Origin: Microbacterium sp. SLBN-146
GTDB lineage: Bacteria > Actinomycetota > Actinomycetes > Actinomycetales > Microbacteriaceae
Direction of reading: 5' to 3'
NCBI RefSeq assembly: GCF_006715145.1
Contig: NZ_VFMR01000001.1
Location: 682,001-746,000 of the forward strand
Length of the DNA stretch: 64,000 bases
In this document: positions 8,348 to 17,667 of the stretch, piece by piece
Layout of the letters: the number at the start of each line of letters is the position of its first letter
How positions within the stretch are numbered: the first letter of the stretch is position 1
Program-made: the position numbers and the translations under genes
Notes under the pieces: model-generated
Database searches by the model: none
Told to the model about the DNA's origin: nothing
Seen by the model: only the letters and a program-made list of their open reading frames with translations

Positions 8348-9636
8348 GGGATGCTCACCTCCACCGATGTGGGCCCGCCGACGGGGCTGTCGAGGCGGAA
8401 CTGGCCGCCCACGCCGAGCACCCGATTGGCGATGCCGTCGAGTCCGCCGCCGGCGATGACGGTCGCCCCGCCGATGCCGTTGTCTTCGATGCGCGCCCAG
8501 AGGAGCCCCTCGTCACGCTGCCGCACGACGATGCGACATTCGGTCGCGCGGGCATGCTTCGCGGCGTTCGTGAGCGACTCGGCGATGACGAAGTACGCCG
8601 CCGTCTCCGCCGCCTGACTGCAGCGTTGCGACAGGCGCACGTCGAGCACGACGGGCACGGGTGACCGCGCGGCGAGCGCTGAAAGCGCGGCATCCAGTCC
8701 TCGATCGTCGAGGACGGACGTGTGGATGCCACGGGCGAGCTGCCGCAGCTCGGTGATCGCCGCTTTCGTCGACGTGTGCGCTTCGGCGATGAGCGCCTTC
8801 GCCGCCTCGGGGTCGTCGTCGATCTTCTGCTGTGCCATGCCGAGCGTCATCCCCACCGAGACGAGCCGGGGCTGGACGCCGTCGTGAAGGTCGCGCTCGA
8901 TACGGGTGCGCTCGACATCGGCAGCACGGACGGCTCCGGCGCGCTGCACGTTGGACGTCCGGGCACGCTCGGCCAGGAGCGCTTCGCGCGACGGGACGAG
9001 GATCGCGCGGGTGAGGACGCCGTGAAGGAGCGCGAGTCCGACGATGGCGGCAGCGGATGCCAGGGCGACGATGAGTCCCACGGGGATCGCCCACGCGGCG
9101 GGAACGCCGAAGCCGAGACGCGCGAAGCTGACGGCCTCGCCGCCCGCGAAGAGGGACGCGATGGCGCCGGTCAGGCCGCCCGTGAAGACACCGACGAAGG
9201 TCAGGACTGCCATGCCGAGGATCGTCGAGATGGCTGCGCTCGCAACGCCGCGCCACATCGGCGGGTCGATCGCCTGCTGCCAGAACGTGCGGAGCAGGCC
9301 ACCGAAACCCGGGCGCCCGCTCGTGCGGATGCGCCGCGGCGGAAGCCCGAACCCGTAGAGCCCGTCGACGCGCGCCGCTTCGAGCCACGACGTCGCGAAC
9401 AGGGCGTAGGCGAGGGCGACGAGGAACACGGCGCCGATGAGGAAGACGAGGAGGAGACTCACCCCGACACTGAAGAGGCCGATGAGGATCGTGAAGACGA
9501 TCGGGCCCACGAGGCCGAGGGCCGCGAGCTGGAGGATCGCTCCGGCGACGACGCGAGGACGCGAGATGCTCACGGCGCGGGGCGTGCTCTCGACGGCTCC
9601 GATGTCAGCGGCGAGCGGGGCGGATGCTGTGGTCAT
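8335..9636 (-). CDS. sensor histidine kinase (HisKA_3 / LiaS-DegS type)
   Basis: A 433-residue membrane kinase. The N-terminal 215 residues hold several hydrophobic segments (IVFTILIGLFSVGVSLLLVF, IGAVFLVALAYALFA, AISTILGMAVLTFVGVFTGG, AIPVGLIVALASAAAIVGLA) resembling the 'sensor' domain found in actinobacterial kinases of this class. The dimerisation/phosphorylation box ERTRIERDLHDGVQPRL places the phospho-histidine at H251. The ATPase domain shows AESLTNAAKHA (N box), ARIEDNGIGG (G1) and GGGLDGIANR (G2). Start ATG 9636. It is the first gene of the operon and its cognate regulator overlaps its 3' end. Confidence 0.92.
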   Translation of the reverse strand: MTTASAPLAADIGAVESTPRAVSISRPRVVAGAILQLAALGLVGPIVFTILIGLFSVGVSLLLVFLIGAVFLVALAYALFATSWLEAARVDGLYGFGLPPRRIRTSGRPGFGGLLRTFWQQAIDPPMWRGVASAAISTILGMAVLTFVGVFTGGLTGAIASLFAGGEAVSFARLGFGVPAAWAIPVGLIVALASAAAIVGLALLHGVLTRAILVPSREALLAERARTSNVQRAGAVRAADVERTRIERDLHDGVQPRLVSVGMTLGMAQQKIDDDPEAAKALIAEAHTSTKAAITELRQLARGIHTSVLDDRGLDAALSALAARSPVPVVLDVRLSQRCSQAAETAAYFVIAESLTNAAKHARATECRIVVRQRDEGLLWARIEDNGIGGATVIAGGGLDGIANRVLGVGGQFRLDSPVGGPTSVEVSIPCAF

Positions 9637-9715
9637 GCCTCCACGGTAGGGCGCACCTCGCTCGCGCGCCCGGGTGCTCTCCGGACGCTTCTCTTCCGGT
9701 TATCCCCCAGGAACG

Positions 9716-11512
9716 TCAGCGTCCGCTGACGTTCCCGAACAGTTTGGCGATGGGGGCGAGGACGAGGGGGCGGGCGGCGACCCATCCGGCGGCGATCACG
9801 ACGAGCGACGCCGTGAAGATCCAGAACCCCGCCCAGTTGTCGACGTAGGCGTTCGGATCGACCGATCCCTGCATCGCGTACATGTGGTTGAGGTTCCGCA
9901 GCGCCCCCGTCGCGAAGACGAGCGCGACGTGGACGATGATGAAGAACACGAAGTACAGCATCACGGGGAAGTGCACCTTGCGCGCCCACTCGACAGGGTA
10001 GATCCGGTTGAGGGTCGCGGCCTTCTTGGGCCACACGCCGCTCATGCGGACGCCCGTGATGATCGCGAGAGGTGCCGCGACGAACACGGTAGTGAAGTAC
10101 GCGAGTTGCTGGAGCGCGTTGTAGTTGACCCAGCCGTTCTCGGTCGGCCAGTCGAGCGAGACATACTGCAGCGCGGCCGAGACGGCGTTGGGGAAGACCT
10201 CCCACGACGTCGGCACGATCCGCATCCACTGCCCCGTGACGAACAGCAGCACGACGAAGATGAGCCCGTTGATGATCCACAGCAGGTCGAGCGACTGGTG
10301 GAACCACAGCGTGAGGCTGATCTTGCCCTTGGGCTTGTTGCGGGGCGTCCAGAACGCGGTCGGGCGTTTCTCGGAGCGCACGCGGAGTCCCGAGCGGATG
10401 ATCAGGACGATGAGGAAGACGTTGAAGAAGTGCTGCCACCCGAGCCAGGCCGGGAAGCCGACCGGCGCGCCCTCGGGCAGGTGGTACTCGCCCGGGTAGG
10501 TCTGCACGAAGCTCGAGAGCGGCTCGATCGACAGCAGCCATCGCACGGCGAAGACCGCCATGGCGGCCGCGACGAGGAGGCCGCCCCCTCCGACGATCGC
10601 GGCGCCGACCCACTGGAGCCGCGTGAACGGACCGATGCGCTTCGGCTCAGGAGTCGTCAGGGGTTTGCCGGCGAGGCGATCACGCTCGAACGCGAGGGCA
10701 GCGGCACCCTGGCGGACGGTCGGCGTGAAGGGGAGCGGAACGGAAACGTCGATGGGAGTGGGCGCAAGTGCCACGACGGCCGCCTCGGTGCTGTCGGGCG
10801 TCGTCGCCTCGACCACGATGTCGCGCGCGGGCGCCTCCGGCTCGACCAGGGTCGGTCGCGCGCTCGGGGCGTAGTCCGCGGGCGGCCAGGGCTCTCCCCC
10901 CGGCGTACGCGGAAGCCCGCGTCGCACGCTGAGTGCTCCCGCGACGGCTGCGGCGGGCACGAGGCCTGCGGATTGACTCTGGGCTGCGGCATCCGGCTGC
11001 GGCGCCTCCGCCTCACGGCTCTCCGGCACGTCGGCCGCCACTGCTCCGGCTGCGACGACATCCTCCTGAGCAGGCGCCTCCGCTTGACGGGGCCCGGAGT
11101 TCGCGACGGCGGATGCCGGGGGCCAAGGCTCCCCGCCCGGCACGCGCGGCAACCCGCGTCGCACCGCGCGCGTCGCGGCTCCCCCACCCGCAGCTTCACT
11201 TGTCGCAAACGGCGACCCCGCGGCATCCGCACCCGCCATTTGAGACAAGTGAGCGGAAGAAGGCGCCGCGGCAGAGCCCGCGGGTTCACTTGTCGCAAAT
11301 GGCGACTCCGCGGCATCCGTACCCGCACTTTGAGACAAGTGAGCAGGAGGAGAACCAGCTTCACTTGTCACAGATGGCGACTTCGCGGCATCCGTACCCG
11401 CACTTTGGGACAAGTGAGCGGATGCCGCGGGAGCATCGCCGGGAGGGGGCCACGGCTCGCCGCCGGGTCGCCGGGGGAGGCCGCGGCGGAGAGTCGGCCC
11501 GAAGGTCGCCAT
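9716..11512 (-). CDS. cytochrome b561-like membrane protein with long low-complexity N-terminus
   Basis: A 598-residue protein from ATG 11512, four bases after etfA ends (GAAGAAGG upstream). Residues 1-290 are disordered Pro/Ala-rich sequence with three copies of [15 protein letters not shown] (about 9-23, 118-132, 197-211) and three 19-residue repeats of the type HLSQxAGxDAAxSPxxTSE (about 33-51, 58-76, 88-106). Residues 300-598 form a membrane domain with four or five helices and conserved histidines in [27 protein letters not shown] and FIIVHVALV, as in thiosulfate-reductase-type/b561 cytochromes that bind two haems. Its place directly behind etfBA suggests it passes electrons from ETF to the quinone pool (inference). 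Confidence 0.85.
   Translation of the reverse strand: MATFGPTLRRGLPRRPGGEPWPPPGDAPAASAHLSQSAGTDAAKSPSVTSEAGSPPAHLSQSAGTDAAESPFATSEPAGSAAAPSSAHLSQMAGADAAGSPFATSEAAGGGAATRAVRRGLPRVPGGEPWPPASAVANSGPRQAEAPAQEDVVAAGAVAADVPESREAEAPQPDAAAQSQSAGLVPAAAVAGALSVRRGLPRTPGGEPWPPADYAPSARPTLVEPEAPARDIVVEATTPDSTEAAVVALAPTPIDVSVPLPFTPTVRQGAAALAFERDRLAGKPLTTPEPKRIGPFTRLQWVGAAIVGGGGLLVAAAMAVFAVRWLLSIEPLSSFVQTYPGEYHLPEGAPVGFPAWLGWQHFFNVFLIVLIIRSGLRVRSEKRPTAFWTPRNKPKGKISLTLWFHQSLDLLWIINGLIFVVLLFVTGQWMRIVPTSWEVFPNAVSAALQYVSLDWPTENGWVNYNALQQLAYFTTVFVAAPLAIITGVRMSGVWPKKAATLNRIYPVEWARKVHFPVMLYFVFFIIVHVALVFATGALRNLNHMYAMQGSVDPNAYVDNWAGFWIFTASLVVIAAGWVAARPLVLAPIAKLFGNVSGR
11196..11417. repeat. three 57-bp palindromic repeats inside a coding region
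   Basis: Units lie at 11196-11252, 11286-11342 and 11361-11417. Each begins TCACTTGTC and ends GACAAGTGA, so each is an inverted repeat that could form a hairpin. The interior is also conserved (ATGGCGACT..., GCGGCATCCGTACCCGC). The length of 57 bases is exactly 19 codons, and the units are read in frame as the HLSQ...TSE repeats of the cytochrome protein's N-terminal region. The palindromic ends suggest a REP-like element that was inserted or amplified in frame. Confidence 0.9.
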
Positions 11513-11516
11513 GCGC

Positions 11517-12464
11517 CTACGCCTTCTTCGCCTCGAGGGCGGCGATGAGCTGCGGCACGACCGTGAAGAGGTCGCCCACAACCCCGAAGTCCGCGATGTC
11601 GAAGATGGGGGCGTCGGCGTCTTTGTTGATCGCGACGATCGTCTTCGCGGTCTGCATCCCGGCCTTGTGCTGGATGGCGCCCGAGATCCCGAGCGCGACG
11701 TACAGCTGCGGCGAGACCGAGACACCCGTCTGCCCGACCTGGTACGAGTAGGGGACGTAGCCCGCGTCGACGGCCGCACGCGACGCGCCGACGGCGGCGC
11801 CCAGCGCATCCGCGAGCTGGTCGACGAGCGCGAAGCCCTCACTCGACCCGAGACCGCGGCCTCCCGAAACGACCTTGCCGGCACCGCGCAGTTCAGGACG
11901 CGTCGAGGTGGATGCCGCGGCTTCGACGGCACCGAAGGTCGCCGCCTTGCGCCCCGATGCCTCGACGGCGAGCGTCTCGACGGTCGGCGAGGCGACCGCC
12001 TCGGCACGGGCGTCGATCGATCCCTGACGCACCGTGATGACCGGCGCACCGAACGTCGCCGCGGCGTCGACGTTGTAAGCACCGCCGTAGACGGAGTGGT
12101 GGGCGACGACACCCTCATCGTCGCGCGAGACACCGACGACATCGACGGCGAGCGCCGAGCGCGTGCGGGCGGCGAACCGCGCCGCCGTCTCGCGGCCTTC
12201 GATCGAGTGCGACGCCAGCACGGCGTCGGGCTGCACGAGCGCGGCCGCGGCGGAGAGGGCATCGACGCGGTCGCCGCTCGCGACGAGGACGGTCGGCGCT
12301 CCGAGAGCGGCCGCGTCGGCCGCGAGCTTCTCGTCGCCGACGATGAGCGCGACGGGAGTGCCGACACCGGATGCCGCGCCGAGAAGCCCCGCGCTGGACT
12401 TGGCGAGCGCGCCCTCCGTCGTGACGTCGAGCAGGACGAGGATCGAATCCGCAGCGAAAGCCAT
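11517..12464 (-). CDS. etfA: electron transfer flavoprotein subunit alpha
   Basis: Soluble FAD-binding subunit of ETF, which accepts electrons from acyl-CoA dehydrogenases. The C-terminal FAD domain is clear: [44 protein letters not shown] and [20 protein letters not shown]. The start at ATG 12464 gives 315 residues and nine bases of spacing from AAGGA. An ATG at 12473 touches that site directly and is less likely. It lies 12 bases behind etfB and four bases ahead of the cytochrome gene, so the three form one operon. Confidence 0.96.
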   Translation of the reverse strand: MAFAADSILVLLDVTTEGALAKSSAGLLGAASGVGTPVALIVGDEKLAADAAALGAPTVLVASGDRVDALSAAAALVQPDAVLASHSIEGRETAARFAARTRSALAVDVVGVSRDDEGVVAHHSVYGGAYNVDAAATFGAPVITVRQGSIDARAEAVASPTVETLAVEASGRKAATFGAVEAAASTSTRPELRGAGKVVSGGRGLGSSEGFALVDQLADALGAAVGASRAAVDAGYVPYSYQVGQTGVSVSPQLYVALGISGAIQHKAGMQTAKTIVAINKDADAPIFDIADFGVVGDLFTVVPQLIAALEAKKA

Positions 12465-12476
12465 GTCCGTCATTCC

Positions 12477-13253
12477 TTACGCGAGTCGGTTCTGGATGAG
12501 GAACTCCGCGAGCTTCTCGCCCGCGTCGCCCTCGTCGACGATCTTGACGCCCGCTTCTCGCGGCGGCTTCTCGACGAGGCCGATGACGATCGAGCGCGCG
12601 GCGTCGGCGGGGAGCGCCTCAACGCCGAGGTCTGCCAGCGACAGCGTCTCGAACGGCTTCTTCTTCGCGGCCATGATGCCCTTGAAGTTGGGGAAGCGCG
12701 CGTCGGGGAGAGCATCGGTGATCGAGATGATCGCCGGGAGTTCCGCGGACACCTCGACCGTGCCGTCATCCGTCGCCCGCACGCCCTTGACGGAGGCCTC
12801 GGCGATCTCGACGGATGCGAGGTTGAGGGCCGCGGGAACGTCGAGGAGTTCGGAGAGCATGGCCGGCATGACGCCGCCCGTGCCGTCGGTGGAGAGGTTG
12901 CCCGTGATCGCGAGGTCGAACCCGACGTGGCGCAGAGTCGCAGCGAGCACCTCGGCGGTCAGCCCGAGATCCGCCCCGGCAAGCTCGTCGTCGATGACCT
13001 GCACGGCCGACGCGGCACCCATCGCGAGACCCTTGCGAACGGTCGACTGCGCCGACTCGGGAGCCATCGAGACCACGACGACCTCGGTGCCGGGGTTCGC
13101 GTCGGCGTACGACAGCGCGACCTCGAGCGAACGCTCACCGATTTCATCGAGCACCGATTCGGAGGCGGCACGATCTGCCAGCCCCGTCTCGAGGTTCAGC
13201 TTGCGGTCCCCATAGGTATCCGGGACTTCCTTGACCAGGACGACGATCTTCAC
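12477..13253 (-). CDS. etfB: electron transfer flavoprotein subunit beta
   Basis: AMP-binding subunit of ETF. GTG 13253 (VKIVVLVKEVPDTYGDRKL) is chosen because GAGGAG at 13268-13263 is nine bases away; the GTG at 13262 abuts it. The ETF beta signature region is visible: VVVVSMAPESAQSTVRKGLAMGA, then FDLAITGNLSTDGTGGVMPA and PAIISITDALPDARFP. The 258-residue length is typical. First gene of etfBA-cytochrome, divergent from a marR gene with a TGTATACA palindrome between them. Confidence 0.96.
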   Translation of the reverse strand: MKIVVLVKEVPDTYGDRKLNLETGLADRAASESVLDEIGERSLEVALSYADANPGTEVVVVSMAPESAQSTVRKGLAMGAASAVQVIDDELAGADLGLTAEVLAATLRHVGFDLAITGNLSTDGTGGVMPAMLSELLDVPAALNLASVEIAEASVKGVRATDDGTVEVSAELPAIISITDALPDARFPNFKGIMAAKKKPFETLSLADLGVEALPADAARSIVIGLVEKPPREAGVKIVDEGDAGEKLAEFLIQNRLA

Positions 13254-13353
13254 GGGTATCACTCCTCACGCCTCGTCGAGTCTATCGAGATTCCGCTGGT
13301 GGTATCCAATCACGCCGGAACATCCCAGCTTTCACCCCTTGCATCGCCGCTTT

Positions 13354-13361
13354 TGTATACA
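13354..13361. promoter_or_regulatory. TGTATACA palindrome between etfB and marR (operator candidate)
   Basis: Perfect 8-bp palindrome in an AT-rich patch of the 189-base divergent region, 101 bases before the etfB start and 82 before marR. The same octamer lies upstream of the gntR-prp operon (36546-36553). Binding by a FadR/GntR-type or MarR-type repressor is plausible; which one is not decidable from sequence. Confidence 0.45.
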
Positions 13362-13442
13362 TTCGCGACAAAGTGCCGTCGCTCGGAGCGCGTCCCGCCC
13401 GGTCCCGGATACCGTGGATCCACACGTGCAGAGGAGTCGATC

Positions 13443-13979
13443 ATGGTCAAGCGTCGTCCCCTTCCGGTTGATCCGATCGCCGAGGCGAAGCGCCAGTGGG
13501 TCGCCCACGGCTGGACGGACGCCGCTTCGGGCATGTCGGCCGTCACGAGCATCATCCGCGCCCAGCAGATCATGCTCGCCCGCATCGACTCCGCGCTCCG
13601 ACCCTTCGGCCTGTCCTTCGCGCGCTACGAGATGCTGCGCCTCCTCGCCTTCACGCGCGAGGGACGGATGCCGATGGCCAGCGCCATCGCGCGCCTCCAA
13701 GTGCACCCGACGAGCGTCACGAACACCGTGGACCGACTCGTCCGCGACGACCTGGTCGAACGCGAACCCCATCCGGAGGACGGACGCGCTGCGATGCTCG
13801 TCCTCCTCGAGCCCGGACGCGAACTCGTCGAGCGCGCGACGGCCGCCCTCAACACGACGGTCTTCGAGAACCCCGGGCTCGGCGACGACGACACGGCGGA
13901 GCTCGTGCGCATCATCGCGCGGCTGCGCAAAGCATCCGGCGACTTCACCGACCCGCGCCCGCTCCCCGAGCCGCTCTAG
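13443..13979 (+). CDS. MarR family transcriptional regulator
   Basis: A 178-residue winged-helix regulator from ATG 13443. The DNA-binding domain spans about residues 60-135 with SFARYEMLRLLAFTREGRMP, helix-turn-helix ASAIARLQVHPTSVTNTVDR and wing LVEREPHPEDGRAAMLVLLE. Long N- and C-terminal helices would form the dimer interface. It is transcribed away from etfBA, so control of that operon and of itself is the simplest hypothesis. MarR proteins of this kind often respond to aromatic or acyl-CoA ligands, which would fit the neighbourhood. Confidence 0.9.
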   Translation: MVKRRPLPVDPIAEAKRQWVAHGWTDAASGMSAVTSIIRAQQIMLARIDSALRPFGLSFARYEMLRLLAFTREGRMPMASAIARLQVHPTSVTNTVDRLVRDDLVEREPHPEDGRAAMLVLLEPGRELVERATAALNTTVFENPGLGDDDTAELVRIIARLRKASGDFTDPRPLPEPL

Positions 13980-14015
13980 CCGCGACCCGCTCTCGCCTCG
14001 ACTCAGGCGCCGGGA

Positions 14016-14792
14016 TCAGGCGTTGCGGAACTCGGGCGGACGCTTCTCGCGGAACGCCGCCATCCCCTCCTTCTGGTCGGCCGTGTCGAAGAGGCTCGCG
14101 AAGACGTGCTTCTCGAGGCGCAGTCCCTCCGCGAGCGGGGTCTCGAGTGCGGCATCCAGAACAGCCTTCGCGGCGTAGACCGATGGAAGCGACTTGGCCG
14201 CGATCCCCTCGGCGAGCTTGGCCGCCTCATCGAGCAGATCGGATGCCGCGACGACGCGCGAGACGAGACCCGACCGCTCCGCCTCCTCGGCGCCCATCAT
14301 GCGCCCCGAGAGGATGAGGTCGGCGGCTTTGTAGTAGCCGACGGCGCGGATGAGCCGCTGCGAGCCCCCCATGCCGGGGATGACGCCGAGGTTGATCTCG
14401 GGCTGCCCGAACTTGGCGGTGTCGGAGGCCAGGATGATGTCGCACATCATCGCCAGCTCGCATCCACCGCCGAGCGCGTATCCCGAGACGGCCGCGATGA
14501 CCGGCGTCCGCACGGCCGCGAAGTCCGCCCAGCCGCCGAAGTGGTCGTCCATCAGCATGTCGAGGCCCGACTTCGCCTCCATCTCCTTGATGTCGGCACC
14601 CGCCGCGAACGCACGCTCGGACCCCGTCACGACGATCGCGCCGATCCCGGGGTCGCGGTCGAAGACGGATGCCGCGTGCACGAGATCACGGCACACCTGG
14701 CTGTTGAGGGCGTTGAGCGCCTCGGGGCGGTTGAGGGTGATCCACCCGACGCGTCCGCGCGTCTCGACCAGGATCGTCTCGTACTCGGTCAT
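14016..14792 (-). CDS. enoyl-CoA hydratase
   Basis: Crotonase-family enzyme of 258 residues (ATG 14792, GGAGGA upstream) that hydrates trans-2-enoyl-CoA in beta-oxidation. The oxyanion-hole segments [11 protein letters not shown] and [13 protein letters not shown] and both catalytic glutamates are present, one in GGCELAM and one in [20 protein letters not shown]. The sequence resembles short-chain hydratases such as EchA8/FadB1. It converges with marR, 36 bases apart, and stands alone, but its metabolic partner ETF is next door. Confidence 0.94.
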   Translation of the reverse strand: MTEYETILVETRGRVGWITLNRPEALNALNSQVCRDLVHAASVFDRDPGIGAIVVTGSERAFAAGADIKEMEAKSGLDMLMDDHFGGWADFAAVRTPVIAAVSGYALGGGCELAMMCDIILASDTAKFGQPEINLGVIPGMGGSQRLIRAVGYYKAADLILSGRMMGAEEAERSGLVSRVVAASDLLDEAAKLAEGIAAKSLPSVYAAKAVLDAALETPLAEGLRLEKHVFASLFDTADQKEGMAAFREKRPPEFRNA

Positions 14793-14935
14793 GCGTCCTC
14801 CATCGGATTGCTTCCCTCGATCATCCCGCTTCCGACCGACATGGGTAATCCTCCCCATCGTGTTCGTCGCGAGGGTCGGGTTAGCCTGATGCCCGGCCGG
14901 GGAACTCGGCCTCAACGAATCGATAGGGGTGGATC

Positions 14936-15223
14936 ATGGCGGATTTCAAGGCGTCTTACGGCGAGATGGAGTCGATGGCGGGCAAGCTCGAGACGGGGCG
15001 CGAGGAGATCGGCGATGTTCTGCGCCGCCTCAAGAGCGACGTCGACCGCCTGCTCGGCGATGACTTCAAGACGCAGCACGCGTCGGGCAAGTTCGGCGAG
15101 GGCTACAACGAGCTCACGACGGGACTCGAGAAGGCCATCGAGGGCATCAGCGACATGGGCGACTCCCTGCGCAAGATGATGCAGGCCATCAAGGACACCG
15201 ACCAGGCACTCGCCGGCAACTGA
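14936..15223 (+). CDS. WXG100-like small helical protein
   Basis: A 95-residue protein (ATG 14936) with two predicted helices separated by a turn, the size and layout of WXG100/ESAT-6-like proteins. The turn reads DDFKTQHASGKFGEGY, so the classical W-x-G is replaced, while the second helix (LTTGLEKAIEGISDMGDSL) matches the family pattern. First gene of a six-gene plus-strand cluster whose second and third members are of the same general type. No secretion ATPase or membrane component is encoded here, so export would need machinery elsewhere. Start supported by AGGGGTGG upstream. Confidence 0.75.
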   Translation: MADFKASYGEMESMAGKLETGREEIGDVLRRLKSDVDRLLGDDFKTQHASGKFGEGYNELTTGLEKAIEGISDMGDSLRKMMQAIKDTDQALAGN

Positions 15224-15263
15224 CCGACCTTCCCCTTCCGCCCTCCCCTCTCTCCGCTTCCCA

Positions 15264-15324
15264 ATCGACTTGTCGTAGATGTCGGCGACGCGGTGCGTCC
15301 CGACGACATATACGACGAGTCGAT
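15264..15324 (+). repeat. long imperfect inverted repeat between two ESX-like genes
   Basis: Left arm 15264-15283 (ATCGACTTGTCGTAGATGTC) pairs with right arm 15301-15324 (ends ACGACGAGTCGAT), a stem of about 20 bp with a few mismatches. Flanking C-rich and G-rich stretches (CTCTCCGCTTCCC and GGGGGACGGAGAAGGGGGG) can extend it. It sits in the 156-base gap between the first and second genes of the cluster and could act as an attenuator or an mRNA-stability element. The arms recall the ACTTGTC/GACAAGT arms of the repeats at 11.2-11.4 kb. Confidence 0.75.
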
Positions 15325-15379
15325 GAGGGGGACGGAGAAGGGGGGAGGCGGGGGCGGCGCGCGATGACTGGAGGGGATC

Positions 15380-15676
15380 ATGGCGGATGACATCGATGTC
15401 GATCTCGACGACCTGCGGCTGATGACGGCGCGACTGCACCGCTTCATCACCGAGTTCGAGGAGATCGCCGCGCACACCGACGACGTCGAAGAGGCCGTCG
15501 GACGGCCGACCGGCGACGGGCGGCTGCGCAGTCGCGTCGCCGAGTTCGAGTCGGGCTGGAACGGCAACCGCGAAGTGATCCAGGAATCGCTCACCAACGT
15601 GCACGACCATCTGCGCGACTTCATCGACACGATCGAGGAACTCGACGTCAACCTGTCTCGGAGTGACGAGGAATGA
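15380..15676 (+). CDS. ESX/WXG100-like small helical protein
   Basis: A 98-residue acidic, all-helical protein from ATG 15380 (GGAGGGG just upstream). It contains WNGNREVIQESL in the middle (a WNG turn in place of WXG) and long amphipathic helices on both sides, consistent with a WXG100-superfamily or type VII substrate-chaperone role. Its stop overlaps the next start (ATGA, 15673-15676), so it is translationally coupled to the larger protein and is likely its partner. Confidence 0.7.
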   Translation: MADDIDVDLDDLRLMTARLHRFITEFEEIAAHTDDVEEAVGRPTGDGRLRSRVAEFESGWNGNREVIQESLTNVHDHLRDFIDTIEELDVNLSRSDEE

Positions 15677-17043
15677 CTTACGGATACGGCTACGGCGGCG
15701 AGCTGCGTTCACCCGAGCGGGGATACCGACTCGAAGAGATCGCCGGCCGCCCGGGTGAGATCGAAGCAGCCGGCGAACGCTATTCGCGTCTCGGATGGCG
15801 GATGGACTGGACCGCCGAGGAGCTCGAGAAGCTCGCGGCATCCACGAAGTACAAGGCGGAGGGGCTCGACGCGATCCGCGAGTCGGCGGGAGAGCTGGCC
15901 GCGGAGCTGCGCAAACTCGCGATCCGCTACAACGGCACGGGTCCCGTGCTCGTCACCTACGCCGAGGCACTCCGCGACGCACAGCAGACGGGGGTCGACC
16001 CGCACGTCGAGCCCATTCGCACGGCTCACCAGCGGGCACAGGAGGCCGAAGCCGAGCTGCGCGCGGCCCAGTCCGCGCAGAACGACCTCGACACGACCTG
16101 GATCTGGGAGGACGAGCCGACGCAGGCCGACCGCACCGCCGCGGCATCCGATGTCCGCGACGCGCAGGGCACGCTCACCACGGCCGAAGGCTCGCTGAGC
16201 GAGCTGTGGGTCTCGTTCGAGAGCGGCTACTCCGCGTGGGACAGCGCGTACGAAGACGCCGTCACGGGCGTCCGTGACGCGTGCGACGCGTCGGGCGTCA
16301 ACGACACGTGGTGGGAAGACCTGCTCGACGGTCTCGCGGCCGTCGCGACCATCGTCGGAACGATCGCCGTCATCGCGGCACTCATCGTGACGGGGCCGCT
16401 CGCCGGCATCCTGCTCGCGATCGCGGCCGTCGCGAGCATCATCGCTCTCGCCGCCCACCTCACGATGATGATCGCCGGCTCGAAACGCGTCTCGATGACC
16501 GACATCGTCTTCGACCTCATCGGCGTGCTCCCCTTCGTCGGAGCTCTCGGGAAGGGCGTGCTCGCGGGCCGCGGCTTCTTCGCGTCACTCCGCGGCGCGG
16601 CGGGACTCGGAGGAGCATCGCGCACGACGCTCCAGGCCGGCCGCAACGCCGTCTTCGCCGATGTGCGCTCGATCTCGGGAGCCGGAGGAAGCTTCGGCGG
16701 GCAGGCGAACCGCCTCATTCGAGCCTCCGGAGTCGCCGACGACTTCCTCGCGGGGGTCCGCGGCAGCTGGGCCTCAAGCACGTGGAACGCCATCCGGCAC
16801 GGCGGCACGCGGCTCGACGGTCAGGCGCTCCTCATGTCGCAGCGGATGACGACGGCGTGGCCGGGTGGCCGTATCGGTCAGGCATCGCAGGCATGGCTCC
16901 AGGGTGTCGACTCCGCAGGCTCCGTCCTCCAGGTCACGAACGTGTGGAACCTCGGCTACGGCGGCTACCAGTCCGCGCAGGAGTTCGGCGTCCCGCTCCC
17001 CGACATTCCCGACTTCGTGCCGAATCCGTTCGGCGGTCGCTAG
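15673..17043 (+). CDS. putative type VII secretion substrate (LXG/WXG-like N-terminus, membrane segments)
   Basis: A 456-residue protein. Residues 1-200 are helical and WXG/LXG-like (GERYSRLGWRMDWTAEELEK, GELAAELRKLAIRYNGTGPV and a coiled coil near AHQRAQEAEAELRAAQSAQ), matching the 'putative T7SS secretion signal' region of actinobacterial proteins. About 210-270 are strongly hydrophobic (AAVATIVGTIAVIAALIVTG, LLAIAAVASIIALAAHLTMM). The C-terminal 180 residues are Gly/Ser/Trp-rich (SSTWNAIRHGGTRLDG) with no recognised toxin motif. It could be a secreted effector or a surface protein. The partner gene upstream overlaps it, and the next three genes follow without real gaps. Confidence 0.7.
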   Translation: MTYGYGYGGELRSPERGYRLEEIAGRPGEIEAAGERYSRLGWRMDWTAEELEKLAASTKYKAEGLDAIRESAGELAAELRKLAIRYNGTGPVLVTYAEALRDAQQTGVDPHVEPIRTAHQRAQEAEAELRAAQSAQNDLDTTWIWEDEPTQADRTAAASDVRDAQGTLTTAEGSLSELWVSFESGYSAWDSAYEDAVTGVRDACDASGVNDTWWEDLLDGLAAVATIVGTIAVIAALIVTGPLAGILLAIAAVASIIALAAHLTMMIAGSKRVSMTDIVFDLIGVLPFVGALGKGVLAGRGFFASLRGAAGLGGASRTTLQAGRNAVFADVRSISGAGGSFGGQANRLIRASGVADDFLAGVRGSWASSTWNAIRHGGTRLDGQALLMSQRMTTAWPGGRIGQASQAWLQGVDSAGSVLQVTNVWNLGYGGYQSAQEFGVPLPDIPDFVPNPFGGR

Positions 17044-17076
17044 GCTGTGGGCCGCGACCCCGACCCGGAACGACGT

Positions 17077-17667
17077 ATGACAGCCACTTCTCTCAGCATC
17101 GATTACGACCCCGACCGCTGGATCCACATCCCGCTGGACTACGTCGACTCCCCGTGGGCGGATGCCGCGGAGTGGGCCGACGATCTCGCGGACCGTGCGA
17201 CGCGGGACCGCGAGCTCGGCGAGGCCTATCGCGACGCCGTGCGCGCCGAAGCGCTCGCGACGGCGCTCTTCCCCGCCGAGCACGTGTCGTTCCGGTTCTG
17301 GCACTACCCGCTCGACGGCACGCCGACGGGATTCGCGGACATCTACGTCCAGCGGCGCGACGACGACGGCGCGTCGCCGGAGGAGCTCCTTCCTCCGCTC
17401 GGCTTCACGGCGCTCGAGCCCGTTGTGGACGCTGTCGAGGCGCCCGGGATGACGCGCGGCATCCGTCGCCTCTCGCTCGGGATCGCCCTGGCGTCCGAAG
17501 ACGACGAGCCGAGCCTCCTTCCGCGCGCGGAGTGGCTCGGGCTCGTGCCCGGGTGGGTCTGCTACGTCGTCTCGAACGACCACGATGCCGGCCAGCTGAC
17601 GGCGCGCCTCGACGACCTCGACGCGCTGTTCGCGCACCTCGACCTCGGAGCGCTGAACCCGCGATGA
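17077..17667 (+). CDS. hypothetical protein of the ESX-like cluster
   Basis: A 196-residue soluble protein (MTATSLSIDYDPDRW). ATG 17077 is preferred as a natural N-terminus; a GTG at 17047 would add ten residues, and neither has a strong ribosome site. It is acidic, with a region AADDLADRATRDRELGEAYR-like in the first third, RFWHYPLDGTPTGFADIYV in the middle and WLGLVPGWVCYVVSNDHDAG near the end. No family recognised. Its stop overlaps the next ATG (17664). Position behind a putative secreted effector makes a chaperone or immunity role conceivable; nothing in the sequence proves it. Confidence 0.65.
   Translation: MTATSLSIDYDPDRWIHIPLDYVDSPWADAAEWADDLADRATRDRELGEAYRDAVRAEALATALFPAEHVSFRFWHYPLDGTPTGFADIYVQRRDDDGASPEELLPPLGFTALEPVVDAVEAPGMTRGIRRLSLGIALASEDDEPSLLPRAEWLGLVPGWVCYVVSNDHDAGQLTARLDDLDALFAHLDLGALNPR

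Noticed and set aside
11196..11417. CRISPR-like repeats
   Set aside because: Units are palindromic, in frame with a gene, and the intervening bases are of unequal length and low complexity; no leader or cas genes.
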